Part shown: piece by piece, positions 54,001 to 62,249 of the stretch
Layout: every line of letters begins with the position of its first letter
How positions within the stretch are numbered: the first letter of the stretch is position 1
Assembly (NCBI RefSeq): GCF_900114285.1
Contig: NZ_FOSN01000003.1
Coordinates: 124,001 to 188,000, forward strand
Direction: 5' to 3'
Length of the DNA: 64,000 nt
Source: Methylocapsa palsarum
GTDB lineage: Bacteria > Pseudomonadota > Alphaproteobacteria > Rhizobiales > Beijerinckiaceae
The notes under the pieces: generated by a model
Seen by the model: only the letters and a program-made list of their open reading frames with translations
What the model was told of the DNA's origin: nothing
Database searches by the model: none
Translations under genes and position numbers: made by a program

Positions 54001-57000
54001 ACATGGGTTTCGATTCCCTGTTCCTCAGCCAGGTCACGCAACAGCTCCAGCGCGAATTCAAGATCAAGCTGACGTTTCGTCAACTGCTCGGCGAATTCTC
54101 GACCATCCCGGCTTTGGTCAAATTTCTCGATTCGCAACTGCCTCCCGAGCCGATTCCATTGGAGACAGCGGCGTCTTCGCGCGCCCCGGCGGCCGCGCCG
54201 GCCTCCGCCGTTCCGGGGACCGGACAATCCTCCGTCGTCCGCGCCGCAACGCAAACAGGGCCGGGCGCGCCCGAAACATTGGTCGAGCAGATCATCCGCG
54301 AGCAGCTCGACGCCATGAGCCGTCTCATGGCGCTGCAGCTCGAGACGCTGCGCGGCTCCGGCTCCGGTCAAGCCGCGGCTCCGGCGCAGAAGCTGCCGGC
54401 GGCGCCCGTTTCGGCGCCGCCCGTCCGGCTTCCGGCGCCCGTTCAGGCTGACGCGCCAGTCCTGAGCGAAGCGCAATCCGTGCCCGCTCATCAGAACGAA
54501 CCGAAGTCACGTTTCGAAATGCTCGCGGCCGCGCGTAATGCGCCCGCGGCCCAGATGACCGAGGCGCAGCAGCGCAATCTCGCCGCGCTGACCGAGCGCT
54601 TCAATGCGCGCACCAAGGAATCCAAGCGCCAGACGGCGCAGAATCGGCCCGTGCTGGCGGATCCGAGAGTCGCCTCGGCGTTTCGTCCGGAATGGAAGGA
54701 TCTCGTTTATCCGATCATCAGCAACCGCGCGGCGGGATCGCGGATCTGGGACATCGACGGCAACGAATATTTCGATCTCGTCAACGGATACGGACAGACG
54801 GCGTTCGGCCACGCGCCGTCCTTTGTCGTCGATGCGGTCGCCGAACAGTTGCAAAAGGGCTTCCCCATAGGTCCGCAGGCGGAACTCGCCGGCCGGGTCG
54901 CGGAGCTGTTCAGCGAATTGACCGGCAACGAGCGCGTCACGTTCTGCAACACGGGGTCGGAGGCCGTCATGGCCGCGATGCGCATCGCCCGGACAGTGAC
55001 CGGCCGCTCGCCCATCGTGATGTTCACCGGCGACTACCACGGGCAATTCGACGAAGTTCTGGTCAAGGGCGTCCTGCGCAACGGAACGGCGCGCTCGATG
55101 GCGGCCTCCGCCGGCATCCCGAAGGAATCCGTCGAGAACATGGTGGTGCTTCCGTATGGAGCGCCCGAATCGCTGGAATGGATCCGCGCCCACGCCACGG
55201 AACTGGCGGGAGTCATGGTCGAGCCGGTGCAGAGCCGGCATCCGGAATTGCGGCCGGTCGCCTTCCTCAAGGAGATCCGCGCGATCACCGAAGCCGCGGG
55301 CGCCGCGCTTATTTTCGACGAAGTGGTCACCGGCTTCCGCAATCATCCCGGCGGCATGCAGGCGGTTTTTGGCATCCGCGCCGATCTTGCGACCTATGGC
55401 AAGGTCGTCGGCGGAGGCCTTCCGGTCGGCATCCTCGCCGGCAAGGCCGCGTTCATGGACGCGCTCGACGGCGGCCAGTGGCAATATGGCGACGATTCCT
55501 ATCCCGAGGTAGGCGTCACGTTCTTCGCGGGCACTTTCGTGCGGCACCCGCTTGTGCTCGCCGCCGTCTGGGCCGTGCTCAATCACGTCAAGCGCGAAGG
55601 TCCCGCCTTGCAGGAGCGCCTGAGCGCGCGGACGGCCGCCCTTGTCGAGCGGCTGAACCGCTTCCTCGCGCAGCGCGGCCTCGACGTCCGCATCGAAACC
55701 TACGGCAGCCTTTTCCTCTACAATTTCGCGGCCGTCAGTCCTTACGCGGCCTTGTTCGTACCGCACATGCTGGAGCGCGGCGTTTACGTCCAGGACGGTT
55801 ATCCGTGCTTCCTCACGACCGCGCATAGCGACGACGACCTCACGAAAATCGCCGAGGCCTTCGAAAGCAGCGTCATCGCGATGCAGGACGCGGAATTTTT
55901 TCCCCGCCCGCCGGGGCGGCCGCTGGACGCTCCCCTGACCGAAGCGCAATCGGAAATCTGGCTCGCCGCTCAACTCTCCGATGACGCCTCGTGCGCCTTC
56001 AACGAATCGGTCACGTTGCGCCTGCGCGGGACGCTGGATCAAAAGGCCTTGCAGACCGCCCTCGATCAGGTGATCGCGCGGCATGAGGCGCTGCGCGGCG
56101 CGTTCGAGCCTTCCGGCGAACGGATGCGGATCGCGCCTTTGCTGAACGTGACGATCGCCGGGCGTGATCTTGACGGCCTCGCGCCCGACGCGGCGGAGGC
56201 GGCCTGGCGCGATCTTCTCGCGGCGGATGCGGTCACTCCGTTCGATCTTGTGAACGGACCCCTCGTCCGTGCCTGCCTCGTCCGGCGGGCGGCGAACGAT
56301 CACGCGCTGATCCTGACGGTCCACCATATCGTGGGAGACGGCTGGTCGATCAACGTCATGATCGATGAACTGAGCAAGCTTTACGAGGCGGCCCGCACCG
56401 GCGCGCCGGCGGATTTGCCTGAGCCGATGTCGTTCGCGCGCTACGCCGAGGACGAAAAGGCGCGCCTCGAGGGCGAGGGCGATGCGGTCGACGCGTTCTG
56501 GCTGCCGCAATTCTCGCCGCTGCCGAAGCCGCTCGACCTGCCGACGGACCGGCCGCGGGGCGCCTTGAAGACCTACAATGGCGGGACGATCACAAGGACC
56601 ATCGAGGCCGCACTGACGCAGCGCCTGCGCAAGGCCGCCGCGCGGCAGGGCTGCACTCTGTTCGTCGCCCTGCTCGCAGCCTTCGAAACCTTGCTTGGAC
56701 GGCTTTCCGGACAGGACGAAATTGTCGTCGGCATTCCGGCCGCGGGACAAAACCTCGTCGAAAGCGAGAGTCTTGTCGGTCATTGCGTGAATTTCCTCCC
56801 GCTGGTCGGCCGCTGGGAGGAAACAACGACCGTCGCGCAGCATCTCGCGGAGACGCGCCGGATCGTTCTGGCGGCCTTCGAGAACCAGAGCTTCACGCTC
56901 GGCACCTTGATGCGCAAACTGCCCTCGCCCCGCGCCTGGGGCGGGCGGTCGCTGGTCGAGGCCTCGTTCAATCTCGAGCGCATCGGCGACCGGATTCATC

Positions 57001-60000
57001 TGCCGGAACTGGAGATCGAGGCGGCCTCGAATCCCAAGCGATTCACCAATTTCGATCTGTTCTTCAACACCACGGAACAGGACGGCGGCCTTCGCATCGA
57101 TTGCGATTACAACACCGATCTGTTCGACGCGGCGACGATCGATCGCTGGATCGGCCATTACCGGACCCTGATCGACGCCATTTCGACGGATATCGCCGCT
57201 CACGAAGGCTCGCGGCCGGTGAACGCGCTGTCGCTGCTGTCGGCGCAAGAGCGGGCGCAACTGACGCAAGGGGCCGGTCAGATCGCCGCACTCGCGCTGG
57301 ACGCGCGTCCGGTCCATGAACTGTTCACGGCTCAGGCGCGGACCGCGCCCGAAGCGGTCGCCATTGTCTGCGACGGAGCGCAATCGACTTACGCCGACCT
57401 CGATGCGCGCTCCAACCAGGCCGCGCGGCGTCTCGCCGCCCTGGGCGTCGCTCCGGGAGATTTCGTCGGTCTTCTTGCGCAACGTTCGATCGACACGATC
57501 GTGGCGATCCTCGGCATTCTGAAGGCTGGCGCGGTTTACGTCCCGCTCGATCCGGCCTATCCGCAGGACCTCCTCACCTTCATGCTGAAGGACTGCGGCC
57601 CGAAACTGACGCTCATCCAGGAAAATCTGGTTTCAGCCAGCGGGTTCGACGGGGCGTTCGCTGAAATCCGGTCGTTTCTCCAGGCGGCCGCGGCCGAAAG
57701 CGCAACGTCTCCCGCCATAAGCCGGGACGGGGCGGATCTCGCCTATGTGATGTATACGTCGGGTTCGACCGGACATCCGAAGGGCGTGATGATTCCGCAC
57801 CGCGCGATCGCGCGGCTGGTCTCCGGCCAGACCTATGTCCATTTTGGCGCAAACGAGGTTTTCCTTCACGCCGCGCCTCTCGCCTTCGACGCGAGCACGT
57901 TCGAGATCTGGGGCGCGTTGCTCAACGGCGGACGGATCGCCGTCGTTGGCGATCCGCGTCCTTCGCTGGACGATCTCGTCGAGACCATCAAACGCGATGG
58001 CGTGACGACGGCATGGTTTACCGCCGGGTTGTTCAATCTCCTGATCGAGCAGCGCCTCGACGGGCTGGCGCAATTGCGCACGATCGTGACGGGCGGCGAC
58101 GTCCTTTCGCCCTCTCACGTCGAGAAGGCGCTCGCCGGCCTTCCGGCGACAGATGTGGTGAACGGCTATGGGCCGACTGAAAACACCACCTTCACCTGTT
58201 GCTATCGAATCCCCCGCAAGGTCTGGACGGGCGGCCCGGTTCCGATCGGAACTCCCATCGCGCAGACCGAAGTCTATATTCTGGGGCCGGATCTGGAGCC
58301 CGTCCCGGTCGGGGTCGCCGGTCAGCTCTGCGCCGGAGGCCTCGGTCTCGCCACCGGGTACCTGAACCGACCCGAGCTTACGGCGGAAAAGTTCGTTTCC
58401 AATCCGTTCAACGCGCAGGACAGACTCTATCTGACCGGCGATCTCGCGCGGCGCCGCGCTGATGGGATGATCGAGTTCCTTGGCCGGAGAGACGCCCAGG
58501 TCAAAATCAACGGCAAGCGGGTCGAACTCGAGGAGATCGAGAACGTGTTGCGCGCCGATCCCCGGATCGCGGACGCGGTCGTGGCTATTTCCGAGAAGAA
58601 TGGCGAAAAGCGTATCGACGCCTATGTCAAGCCGGTCGAAGCTCTCGCGTCCCATGACGCCGAAGCATTCGGCAGGCAGACGATTGCTTTTCTCCGCTCG
58701 AAAGTGCCGGACCACATGGTTCCGTCGTCGATCGTGACGCTGGACGCGTTTCCGCTGACGGCGAACGGGAAAGTCGACCGGCGCAAATTGCCTTCGCCGG
58801 ACTGTGGACACACGGATCGTCTGGATATCGTCGCGCCGCGAACGCCCGATGAACTGACGCTTGCGGCGGTCTGGGCCGAGGCCCTCAAGATCGAACGCGT
58901 CGGCGTCAACGATAATTTCTTCGATCTCGGCGGCGACGCCGTCCAGGCGATCAAGGCCGCGGCCCTCGCTTCCCAGGCTGGCCTCAGACTGACGATGGGT
59001 CAGATCTACGACCATCCGACGATCGCCCAACTGGCGTCGCTCCCCGGCGAACCCGTCGGCATGTCGGCCACGCAGGGCGTTGTCGAAGGTGAAGTGCCGC
59101 TGACGCCGATTCAGCACTGGTTCCTGGAGTCGCGACCGGAGGAACCGCATTATTTCAATCAGAGTTTCCTGCTGAAGTGCCGCAAGAAAATCTCGCCGGA
59201 TCTGCTCGAGAGGGCGATCGCCGCCTGCCTTGCCCATCACGACGCCTTGCGCCTGCGCTTCGAGCAGGCCTCCGGCGGCTGGCGCCAGTTCAACGCCGGG
59301 ACGGGCGGAAAAACCCCGTTCGAGAGCATCGATCTCTCGCGACTTGGGCTGGCCGAGCAGGACATCGCTTTGGAGGCGAAGGCCGCCCAACTCCAGGCGA
59401 GCCTCGACCTTCAATCCGGACCTTTGTTTCGGGCCGCGCTTTTCGACCTTGGCGAAGCGCGGGGCCAGCGGCTGCTTTTGATCATCCACCATCTTGCCGT
59501 CGATATGGTTTCCTGGGGCCTCCTGCTGGAGGATTTGCGCGCGGCGTACCAGCAGTTGGAGGACGGCAAGCGGATTGAATTGCCGGGCAAAACGACCTCC
59601 TTCAAGAGCTGGGCGCAGCAACTCAAAGTCTATGCTGGCTCCGCCGAGGCGCAGGGCGAGGCGGAATACTGGCTTGGTTTGCCATGGGACGGCGTCGTTC
59701 CGCTGCCGGTCGACAGACTGGCGCTGGACAATACCGAGGCCTCGAGCCGGCTCTTGAAAGTGAGCTTGAGCGCCGAGGAAACGCGGGAATTGCTGCGGGA
59801 GACGCCTCGCGCCTATCGCACCCAGATCAACGACCTGCTGCTGACGGCGCTTTCGCAAGCCGTCGCGAACTGGACGGGCGCCGACAGCGTCCTCATCGGC
59901 CTTGAGGGGCATGGCCGCGAGGATCTGATTTCCGGAGCGGACCTGTCCCGCACAATCGGCTGGTTCACCAGCCTGTTCCCGGTGGTGTTGAAGGCGGATC

Positions 60001-61613
60001 GGTCTGGCGACGACGGCCAGGCGATCATGGGGACGAAAGAGCGGCTCAGGGCCATCCCGCACCGGGGAGTCGGATATGGCGTATTGCGCTACCTCGGCGG
60101 CGTCGACGCCCTGGCTCGTTTGCCTGAACCGGAAATCGCATTCAACTACCTCGGCGAATGGGACGATGGGCTCGCCGACACCCCCATGTTCGGTTTGGCG
60201 AGCGAGACGTTCGGGCCCGATATCAGCCCCAAGGGGATTCGCCCGCGGCTCATCGATATTTATGGCTGGGTCGTCGATGGTCGTCTCCAGCTCGATTGGA
60301 CCTACAGCGTCTCCCGCTACGACGCGGCGACCATCGAATCGCTCGCCGACGATTTCATCCGAAATTTGCGGCGGCTGATCGCTCATTGCAAAGCGCGGGC
60401 GAGCGAGGACGCCGCTTTAGCCAGCCCGCCGCTCTCTGCGGCGGAGGCCAGGCTGGCCGCGGTCTGGGCGGATGTCCTGAAAGTCGGTCACGTCGCCGCG
60501 CATGACAATTTTTTTGAACTTGGAGGCCACTCGCTTCTGGCCATGCGACTCGTCGCCCGCGTGGCGAGCGATTTTGGCGTCAAGTTGCGGATCAACAGCC
60601 TGTTCGAAGCGCCGACCCTCAGGGATTTCAGCGCCTTGATTGCGCGTCTGCAGTCGGCGAAAGAATCGGCCGAGGTGATCAAATTTGTCCCCGAGCGTGA
60701 AGCGTCGGTAGCAGAGGCGAATCCTGAAGCCAATCCTGCCGAAGACGTATCCAGTGTCGTGGTGATTCAGCCTGGAGGCGATAAAACGCCGATCATCTCG
60801 ATTCACAATACGTTGATGTACTATAATCTTTCGCGAAAAATCGGAAAGGACAGGCCTTTTCTCGGGATCAAACTGTTCGATCCCACCGGGCCGCTCCAAT
60901 TGCCAACCGGGGCCATGACCGAAATCGCCGCCGACTATGTCCGGATCATTCGCGCCCTGCGCCCGCGCGGTCCTTATATTCTTGCGGGTCTGTGCAGCGC
61001 GGGCGTGGTCGCCTTTGAAGTTGCGCGGCAATTGCAGAACGCAGGGGAATTTGTGCCGCTTGTCATTACGGCGGATACAGTGATGCCGGATTGCGAGATT
61101 GAACTGACCGCTCGCCAGCGCTTTGTCGCCCGCATTCGGGGCATCGTCCGCACGAACCTTCATCGCGTCGATCAGGTGCGCCGGGGCGAGGCCTCGATCG
61201 TCGAAATCCTGTCCCAGTTCGTTGTCGTGCGACAGAGCCGTATTCTTGATCTTGCCGCGTGGCTGGGCCTGATAGATTCGAAGCAGCAAGGCCAGGACGA
61301 TCGCGAGACATGGTTGTTCCTGCGCGCCCTGGACATCGCCCATGAGAACTATGTCGCGCCCGCTCCCTTCTCGGGCGATGTCGTCGTGTTCCAGAGCGAC
61401 CAGCTCGATTCTATTGAGGGTCACCCGGAGTTCGGCTGGAGAAATCTCGTCAAAGGCAGGATTTACGTTCAGCGGATTTCGGGCTGGCACGAAGGCATTT
61501 TCCAGGGTGAAGGGCCAGCGCAAATGGCTGCGTTTCTGCGACCTATCCTGGAAATGGCGGACGCCAAACCGCTGCCCGAACAGCCAAGAGAGCTGAGCGT
61601 TTCGCGCAAATGA
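51012..61613 (+). CDS. hybrid PKS-NRPS megasynthase KS-AT-ACP-AMT-C-A-PCP-E-PCP-TE
   Basis: A 3533-residue assembly-line enzyme. Ketosynthase about 13-445 (C190, H326, H366). Acyltransferase about 545-840 (S641 in GHSVGE; HAFH at 737-740, as in malonyl-CoA-specific domains). ACP about 965-1040 (S1002). An Ala/Pro linker leads to a class III PLP aminotransferase about 1214-1625 (K1464). Condensation about 1640-2080 (HHIVGDG at 1771). Adenylation about 2100-2595 (K2587; code read as DAFWVGGTFK, valine-like). PCP about 2610-2680, with A2643 in place of the Ser. Epimerase about 2692-3130 (HHLAVDMVSW at 2826). Second PCP about 3140-3210 (S3174). Thioesterase about 3235-3510 (C3328 in GLCSAG, H3493). 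There is no KR, DH or MbtH. The upstream A-PCP would feed the KS; the keto group is then aminated. Confidence 0.95.
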   Translation: MKQDASGQSYVPTGIAIIGMAGRFPGAPNVAAFWRNLCAGVESITRFSDAELEDAFDPTIRNDPNFVRARAVLDGVDLFDAGFFGIRAREAELTDPQHRVFLECAWHALEDAGYDPARYEGAIGVFAGSALNTYFLRNVCQDREAVELFTSNFQVGSFPEVLGAVSDFLSTRISYKLDLRGPSVTIQSACSTSLVAVAEACQSLLLYQCDMALAGGVSITLPQRRGYLAQEGALASASGRCRTFDAKADGTVFGAGAGLVLLKRVEDALADGDHIYAVIRGSALNNDGGGRAGFTAPSASGQADVIASALAAADVDARTISYVECHGTATPLGDPIEVAGLTRAFRASTEDVGFCALGSVKPNVGHLDAAAGVTGLIKTALALENEKLPATLFFETPNPYIQFEGGPFYVNAELRAWPRGEQPRRAGVSAFGVGGTNAHVVLEEAPLAISEPLIRPVQVIVASARSEAALSAARNSLADHFRANPDLPLADVAYTLQVGRRGFSHRCAIACGDAASAARALETGEGLVTGGGLVAGSTATVPPSVAFMFPGQGAQYPGMGADLFRDEPVFRASMRRSADILQPLLGRDLCALLYGEANERLSAEELQATEFAQPALFAVGYALAKLWISWSVHPDMMIGHSVGEFVAACLAGVFSHEDALALIAERGRLMQEMPRGSMLAVRLPEAELLPMLSAPLALAAVNGPKLCVAAGPDEAVAELDALLTASDIPSRRLHTSHAFHTPMMEPAAAALLEKVSKVRLSPPRLRLISSTTGKWLTAAEATSPEYWAEHCRAPVRFGDGLTTLLRDGAATGRGIVLVETGPGVTLSTLARQGGAGNAAGAVLGSLPDATRPETDHNVIARSVAQLWCSGVAIDWRGLHADARRLRVSLPTYPFERSRYWIDAPPPAKLERVTSIETQPLDDPSQSCAPALNFEMPGFVATESASSMLAELSRPEETKTSMATIDRNAGLHQRILELLENLSGDPVEGVGPETTFLDMGFDSLFLSQVTQQLQREFKIKLTFRQLLGEFSTIPALVKFLDSQLPPEPIPLETAASSRAPAAAPASAVPGTGQSSVVRAATQTGPGAPETLVEQIIREQLDAMSRLMALQLETLRGSGSGQAAAPAQKLPAAPVSAPPVRLPAPVQADAPVLSEAQSVPAHQNEPKSRFEMLAAARNAPAAQMTEAQQRNLAALTERFNARTKESKRQTAQNRPVLADPRVASAFRPEWKDLVYPIISNRAAGSRIWDIDGNEYFDLVNGYGQTAFGHAPSFVVDAVAEQLQKGFPIGPQAELAGRVAELFSELTGNERVTFCNTGSEAVMAAMRIARTVTGRSPIVMFTGDYHGQFDEVLVKGVLRNGTARSMAASAGIPKESVENMVVLPYGAPESLEWIRAHATELAGVMVEPVQSRHPELRPVAFLKEIRAITEAAGAALIFDEVVTGFRNHPGGMQAVFGIRADLATYGKVVGGGLPVGILAGKAAFMDALDGGQWQYGDDSYPEVGVTFFAGTFVRHPLVLAAVWAVLNHVKREGPALQERLSARTAALVERLNRFLAQRGLDVRIETYGSLFLYNFAAVSPYAALFVPHMLERGVYVQDGYPCFLTTAHSDDDLTKIAEAFESSVIAMQDAEFFPRPPGRPLDAPLTEAQSEIWLAAQLSDDASCAFNESVTLRLRGTLDQKALQTALDQVIARHEALRGAFEPSGERMRIAPLLNVTIAGRDLDGLAPDAAEAAWRDLLAADAVTPFDLVNGPLVRACLVRRAANDHALILTVHHIVGDGWSINVMIDELSKLYEAARTGAPADLPEPMSFARYAEDEKARLEGEGDAVDAFWLPQFSPLPKPLDLPTDRPRGALKTYNGGTITRTIEAALTQRLRKAAARQGCTLFVALLAAFETLLGRLSGQDEIVVGIPAAGQNLVESESLVGHCVNFLPLVGRWEETTTVAQHLAETRRIVLAAFENQSFTLGTLMRKLPSPRAWGGRSLVEASFNLERIGDRIHLPELEIEAASNPKRFTNFDLFFNTTEQDGGLRIDCDYNTDLFDAATIDRWIGHYRTLIDAISTDIAAHEGSRPVNALSLLSAQERAQLTQGAGQIAALALDARPVHELFTAQARTAPEAVAIVCDGAQSTYADLDARSNQAARRLAALGVAPGDFVGLLAQRSIDTIVAILGILKAGAVYVPLDPAYPQDLLTFMLKDCGPKLTLIQENLVSASGFDGAFAEIRSFLQAAAAESATSPAISRDGADLAYVMYTSGSTGHPKGVMIPHRAIARLVSGQTYVHFGANEVFLHAAPLAFDASTFEIWGALLNGGRIAVVGDPRPSLDDLVETIKRDGVTTAWFTAGLFNLLIEQRLDGLAQLRTIVTGGDVLSPSHVEKALAGLPATDVVNGYGPTENTTFTCCYRIPRKVWTGGPVPIGTPIAQTEVYILGPDLEPVPVGVAGQLCAGGLGLATGYLNRPELTAEKFVSNPFNAQDRLYLTGDLARRRADGMIEFLGRRDAQVKINGKRVELEEIENVLRADPRIADAVVAISEKNGEKRIDAYVKPVEALASHDAEAFGRQTIAFLRSKVPDHMVPSSIVTLDAFPLTANGKVDRRKLPSPDCGHTDRLDIVAPRTPDELTLAAVWAEALKIERVGVNDNFFDLGGDAVQAIKAAALASQAGLRLTMGQIYDHPTIAQLASLPGEPVGMSATQGVVEGEVPLTPIQHWFLESRPEEPHYFNQSFLLKCRKKISPDLLERAIAACLAHHDALRLRFEQASGGWRQFNAGTGGKTPFESIDLSRLGLAEQDIALEAKAAQLQASLDLQSGPLFRAALFDLGEARGQRLLLIIHHLAVDMVSWGLLLEDLRAAYQQLEDGKRIELPGKTTSFKSWAQQLKVYAGSAEAQGEAEYWLGLPWDGVVPLPVDRLALDNTEASSRLLKVSLSAEETRELLRETPRAYRTQINDLLLTALSQAVANWTGADSVLIGLEGHGREDLISGADLSRTIGWFTSLFPVVLKADRSGDDGQAIMGTKERLRAIPHRGVGYGVLRYLGGVDALARLPEPEIAFNYLGEWDDGLADTPMFGLASETFGPDISPKGIRPRLIDIYGWVVDGRLQLDWTYSVSRYDAATIESLADDFIRNLRRLIAHCKARASEDAALASPPLSAAEARLAAVWADVLKVGHVAAHDNFFELGGHSLLAMRLVARVASDFGVKLRINSLFEAPTLRDFSALIARLQSAKESAEVIKFVPEREASVAEANPEANPAEDVSSVVVIQPGGDKTPIISIHNTLMYYNLSRKIGKDRPFLGIKLFDPTGPLQLPTGAMTEIAADYVRIIRALRPRGPYILAGLCSAGVVAFEVARQLQNAGEFVPLVITADTVMPDCEIELTARQRFVARIRGIVRTNLHRVDQVRRGEASIVEILSQFVVVRQSRILDLAAWLGLIDSKQQGQDDRETWLFLRALDIAHENYVAPAPFSGDVVVFQSDQLDSIEGHPEFGWRNLVKGRIYVQRISGWHEGIFQGEGPAQMAAFLRPILEMADAKPLPEQPRELSVSRK

Positions 61614-61643
61614 GGCGCATCTTGTCTGGAAGGAAAACCGGCC

Positions 61644-61733
61644 AGAGCGCTTTCCGATCGCATGAAGTCATTTGATCGATCAGAAATCGCTCCAGAGTCA
61701 AAAGCTTGATTCAATCCGATCGGAATATGCCCT
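61644..61733. repeat. dispersed palindromic repeat, copy F (internally deleted)
   Basis: A copy in the orientation of B and D with the first palindrome (CGCATGAAGTCATTTG) and the AAATCGCTCCAGAGTCAAAAGCTTGA linker. The segment that normally carries GCATATTCTTGTCG is deleted, so the element jumps straight to TTCAATCCGATCGG. It lies 30 bases after the megasynthase stop and abuts the IS remnant. Confidence 0.82.
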
Positions 61734-61734
61734 A

Positions 61735-62158
61735 GGGTCCGTACTCAATAAGGTCTAGCGGCGCAGTCGTGTTGCTGATTCAAGGATTCCGGAAGGGAGC
61801 CTTGGAGATGGCGAAGCAGGTTCAGTGGCTTAGCGACGAGGAGTGGGCTCGGATCGAGCCTCTGCTGCCGCGGGGGCGCAAGGGTGCGCATCGGGTGGAC
61901 GACCGTCGAGTGATCTCGGGGATCGTGCACATGCTGAAGAGCGGCGCGCGTTGGCGCGATTGTCCGCCGGCGTTCGGGCCCTACACGACGGTCTACAATC
62001 GCTTCAACCGATGGAGGGCTCTGGCTGCGGATGTTCGAGGCGCTGACCGAACTCGCGCCGCGCCCAGCCTTTCGCGGCGAAGCTGGAGCAAGGAGGCGGG
62101 CGGCTCGGGCCTGCTGGTCTTGCCAACGCGAAACGCCAAAGGCGGCGCTGCCGGGTGA
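61735..62158 (+). mobile_element. truncated IS5-family insertion sequence remnant
   Basis: The left end is near 61735, where GGGTCCGTACTCAATAAGG precedes a transposase start, directly next to repeat copy F. No matching inverted end is found before coxC, so the right part of the element is lost. It marks the boundary between the NRPS-PKS operon and the cytochrome oxidase genes. Confidence 0.7.
61808..62158 (+). pseudogene. IS5-family (DUF4096-type) transposase, N-terminal fragment
   Basis: The first 70 residues (MAKQVQWLSDEEWARIEPLL, then HRVDDRRVISGIVHMLKSGARWRDCPP and YTTVYNRFNRW) match the N-terminus of IS5/IS427-group transposases. After about 62015 the frame shifts: LWLRMFEALTELA, which should continue the protein, is found in another frame. 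No DDE catalytic domain follows before the sequence ends in non-transposase DNA. IS427-group elements can use programmed frameshifting, but the missing downstream half shows it is dead. Confidence 0.82.
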
Positions 62159-62249
62159 GGAAACACGGTGTCTGCGGCTCAAACCCGCCACAATCGACGC
62201 GGTTCGGACGGGCGCAGATCCCGCGCCCGCCGTCAAGTCCGGAGCGGGC

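Noticed and set aside
54507-60386. Two very long minus-strand open frames (54507-57482 and 57633-60386) opposite the megasynthase
   Set aside because: They mirror the codon structure of a high-GC gene, consist of Arg/Gly/Asp-rich sequence without any recognisable domain, and lie fully antisense to well-supported NRPS-PKS domains.
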